NCBI GenBank assembly: GCA_900757205.1
Contig: CAAENA010000001.1
Location: 1 to 7,559 of the forward strand
Direction of reading: 5' to 3'
DNA from: an uncultured Collinsella sp.
GTDB taxonomy: Bacteria; Actinomycetota; Coriobacteriia; Coriobacteriales; Coriobacteriaceae
DNA: 7,559 nt
The notes beneath the pieces were generated by a model. That model did not search any database. It worked only from the letters and a program-made list of their open reading frames with translations, and was not told the origin of the DNA. The first letter of the stretch is position 1, and each line of letters begins with the position of its first letter. The position numbers and the translations under genes are program-made. Shown here one piece after another: positions 6,877 through 7,559 of this stretch.

Positions 6877-6924
6877 CGTCCCGTGCGTTTTGTGAAACAC
6901 GGTTAACTTTTTAAACAACGTAGT

Positions 6925-6952
6925 AAGACATGGGCAACTTTTGCGGTAAAGT
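6925..6952 (+). promoter_or_regulatory. Possible promoter of the DtxR-family regulator gene
   Basis: AAGACA (6925-6930, 4 of 6 to -35) and TAAAGT (6947-6952, 4 of 6 to -10) are 16 bp apart. They lie in a locally AT-rich stretch between the terminator and the regulator gene. Transcription would start near 6959. The hexamers are imperfect, so the position, more than the score, supports this. Confidence 0.35.
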
Positions 6953-6980
6953 AAGCCAAGGAAAGTATCCAAAGGCTAAC
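6951..6980. promoter_or_regulatory. Inverted repeat at the regulator's promoter, possible operator
   Basis: GTAAGCC (6951-6957) and GGCTAAC (6974-6980) are inverted repeats with one mismatch, 16 bp apart. The left arm overlaps the proposed -10. GGCTAAC is also the right half of the DtxR/IdeR iron-box consensus, but the expected partner half directly beside it is missing. The site sits where an autoregulatory operator would be. Chance is quite possible. Confidence 0.3.
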
Positions 6981-7005
6981 TAGCAATCATCGCGAAAGGC
7001 GGCCC

Positions 7006-7395
7006 ATGGCCCTACGTGAATCCGGAGAAGACTATCTCGAATCGATCTACGTTCTGTCGGAACGCCAGGGCATCGTGCGCTCGATCGACGTTGCGGAGTA
7101 CCTCGGCGTAACCAAGGCGAGCGTTTCCAAGGCCATGGCGACGCTGGAATGCAACGGCTATGTCGAAATGGGCAAACGAGATGTTCATCTGACAGAGCGA
7201 GGGCTGGAGGTCGCTCGTCAAATGTGGGAGCGTCACTGCTTTTTCGTGGGGCTGCTGAAGGATGCGGGTGTTTCGGCTGAGGTCGCGTCGCAAGAGGGCT
7301 GCCACATGGAGCACTGTCTGAGCGAGGAGAGCTTCGAGAAGCTACGGGCGATGTTGGGCCGGGAAGATGTAGCGGGTCCAACAACAGAAGCCTAA
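7006..7395 (+). CDS. DtxR/MntR-family metal-dependent transcriptional regulator
   Basis: This is a predicted dimeric DNA-binding repressor that responds to Fe(II) or Mn(II). The N-terminal winged helix (about 5-65) begins SGEDYLESIYVL and has a recognition region VTKASVSKAMATLE (35-48). The metal-binding and dimerisation helices follow (about 66-118). By alignment to B. subtilis MntR (D8, E11, H77, E99, E102, H103), the residues here are D9, E12, H77, C99, E102 and H103. Cys99 is the DtxR/IdeR choice and Asp9 the MntR choice. At 129 residues it is close to MntR in size and lacks the SH3-like C-terminal domain of DtxR. The ATG at 7006 has GAAAGG 6 nt upstream. It is apparently a single-gene unit. 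Which metal it senses and its targets cannot be told from this window. Confidence 0.88.
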   Translation: MALRESGEDYLESIYVLSERQGIVRSIDVAEYLGVTKASVSKAMATLECNGYVEMGKRDVHLTERGLEVARQMWERHCFFVGLLKDAGVSAEVASQEGCHMEHCLSEESFEKLRAMLGREDVAGPTTEA

Positions 7396-7559
7396 CTGCC
7401 CCACAGTAGCGCGGAGTTCACGCAAAGCGCGAACCAGCGACTGGGACCAGCGACCCTTTCGGCCAAGTCCATTTCAGCAAAGGAACCCTGCCAGCAAGCG
7501 ATGTCCAAGAACCGCCTGCGATGTTACCGCAGGCCGGGACCGGGCTTGGTTTTGAAAAC
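7396..7559. other. Gene-free 3' end with several hairpins
   Basis: I find no convincing gene here. Visible structure includes GTTCACGC (7416-7423) against GCGCGAAC (7427-7434) with one mismatch and an AAA loop. ACCAGCGAC occurs directly twice, at 7433-7441 and 7446-7454. The palindromic CTGGGACCAG lies at 7441-7450, and a perfect 7-bp stem is formed by GCCTGCG (7514-7520) and CGCAGGC (7528-7534). The last stem is followed 14 nt later by TTGGTTTTG, which is a weak terminator for the regulator gene at best. It could be an untranslated trailer, a structured RNA or part of a repeat cut by the window edge. Confidence 0.35.

Noticed and set aside
4651..6972. Minus-strand open frame of 773 codons opposite the ABC-F and phosphatase genes
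   Set aside because: It is antisense to two genes with complete catalytic motifs, is rich in His/Arg/Val as expected of a shadow frame in high-GC DNA, and shows no domain that I recognise.
6966..6984. Full DtxR/IdeR iron box upstream of the regulator
   Set aside because: Only the GGCTAAC half matches; over the whole 19-bp consensus I count 9 matches, too few to call.
7392..7472. Minus-strand 26-residue open frame after the regulator gene
   Set aside because: It has no clear ribosome binding site, overlaps the end of the regulator gene and is short enough to be chance.
1..7559. CRISPR array, tRNA or rRNA genes, transposase or phage genes
   Set aside because: I saw no regularly spaced repeats of suitable length, no tRNA-like or rRNA-like sequence, and no recognisable mobile-element protein.

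Overview
The window looks like chromosomal DNA from a high-GC, gut-type Actinobacterium, most likely a member of the Coriobacteriia such as Collinsella. That assignment rests on codon use, the style of the proteins and the short GGGGACGTTCC repeats. It is from memory and was not checked by any search. All six confident genes are on the + strand and are intact.

Layout. Bases 1-332 hold no gene. The left edge carries a minus-strand GGAGG and a weak promoter, which suggests a divergent gene starting just outside the window. Next come a long near-perfect hairpin (61-129), a candidate PHO box (171-188) and two small leader hairpins. Bases 333-3995 are the high-affinity phosphate import operon pstS-pstC-pstA-pstB, with pstC/pstA and pstA/pstB overlapping. 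The operon ends at a strong intrinsic terminator (4051-4089), and no phoU follows. An extended -10 promoter then appears to start a second unit: an Uup-like ABC-F ATPase (4159-6018) and a HAD-IIB (Cof-type) phosphatase (6025-6795), 6 nt apart. After a short tandem repeat and another terminator comes a gene for a short DtxR/MntR-family metalloregulator (7006-7395) with its own probable promoter and an inverted repeat in its leader. The last 164 bases have no convincing gene but contain several hairpins.

How the genes work together. PstS binds phosphate outside the membrane, PstC and PstA form the channel, and PstB hydrolyses ATP to drive import. The ABC-F protein is a soluble, probably ribosome-associated ATPase, not a transporter. 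It, the phosphatase and the metalloregulator show no obvious functional link to phosphate uptake.

I see mainly a conventional region and no clear undescribed system. The points most worth a second look are PstS being a likely Tat-exported lipoprotein, the PHO-box-like direct repeat, the long hairpin in a probably divergent intergenic region, the mixed MntR/DtxR metal site of the regulator, and the structured 3' end.
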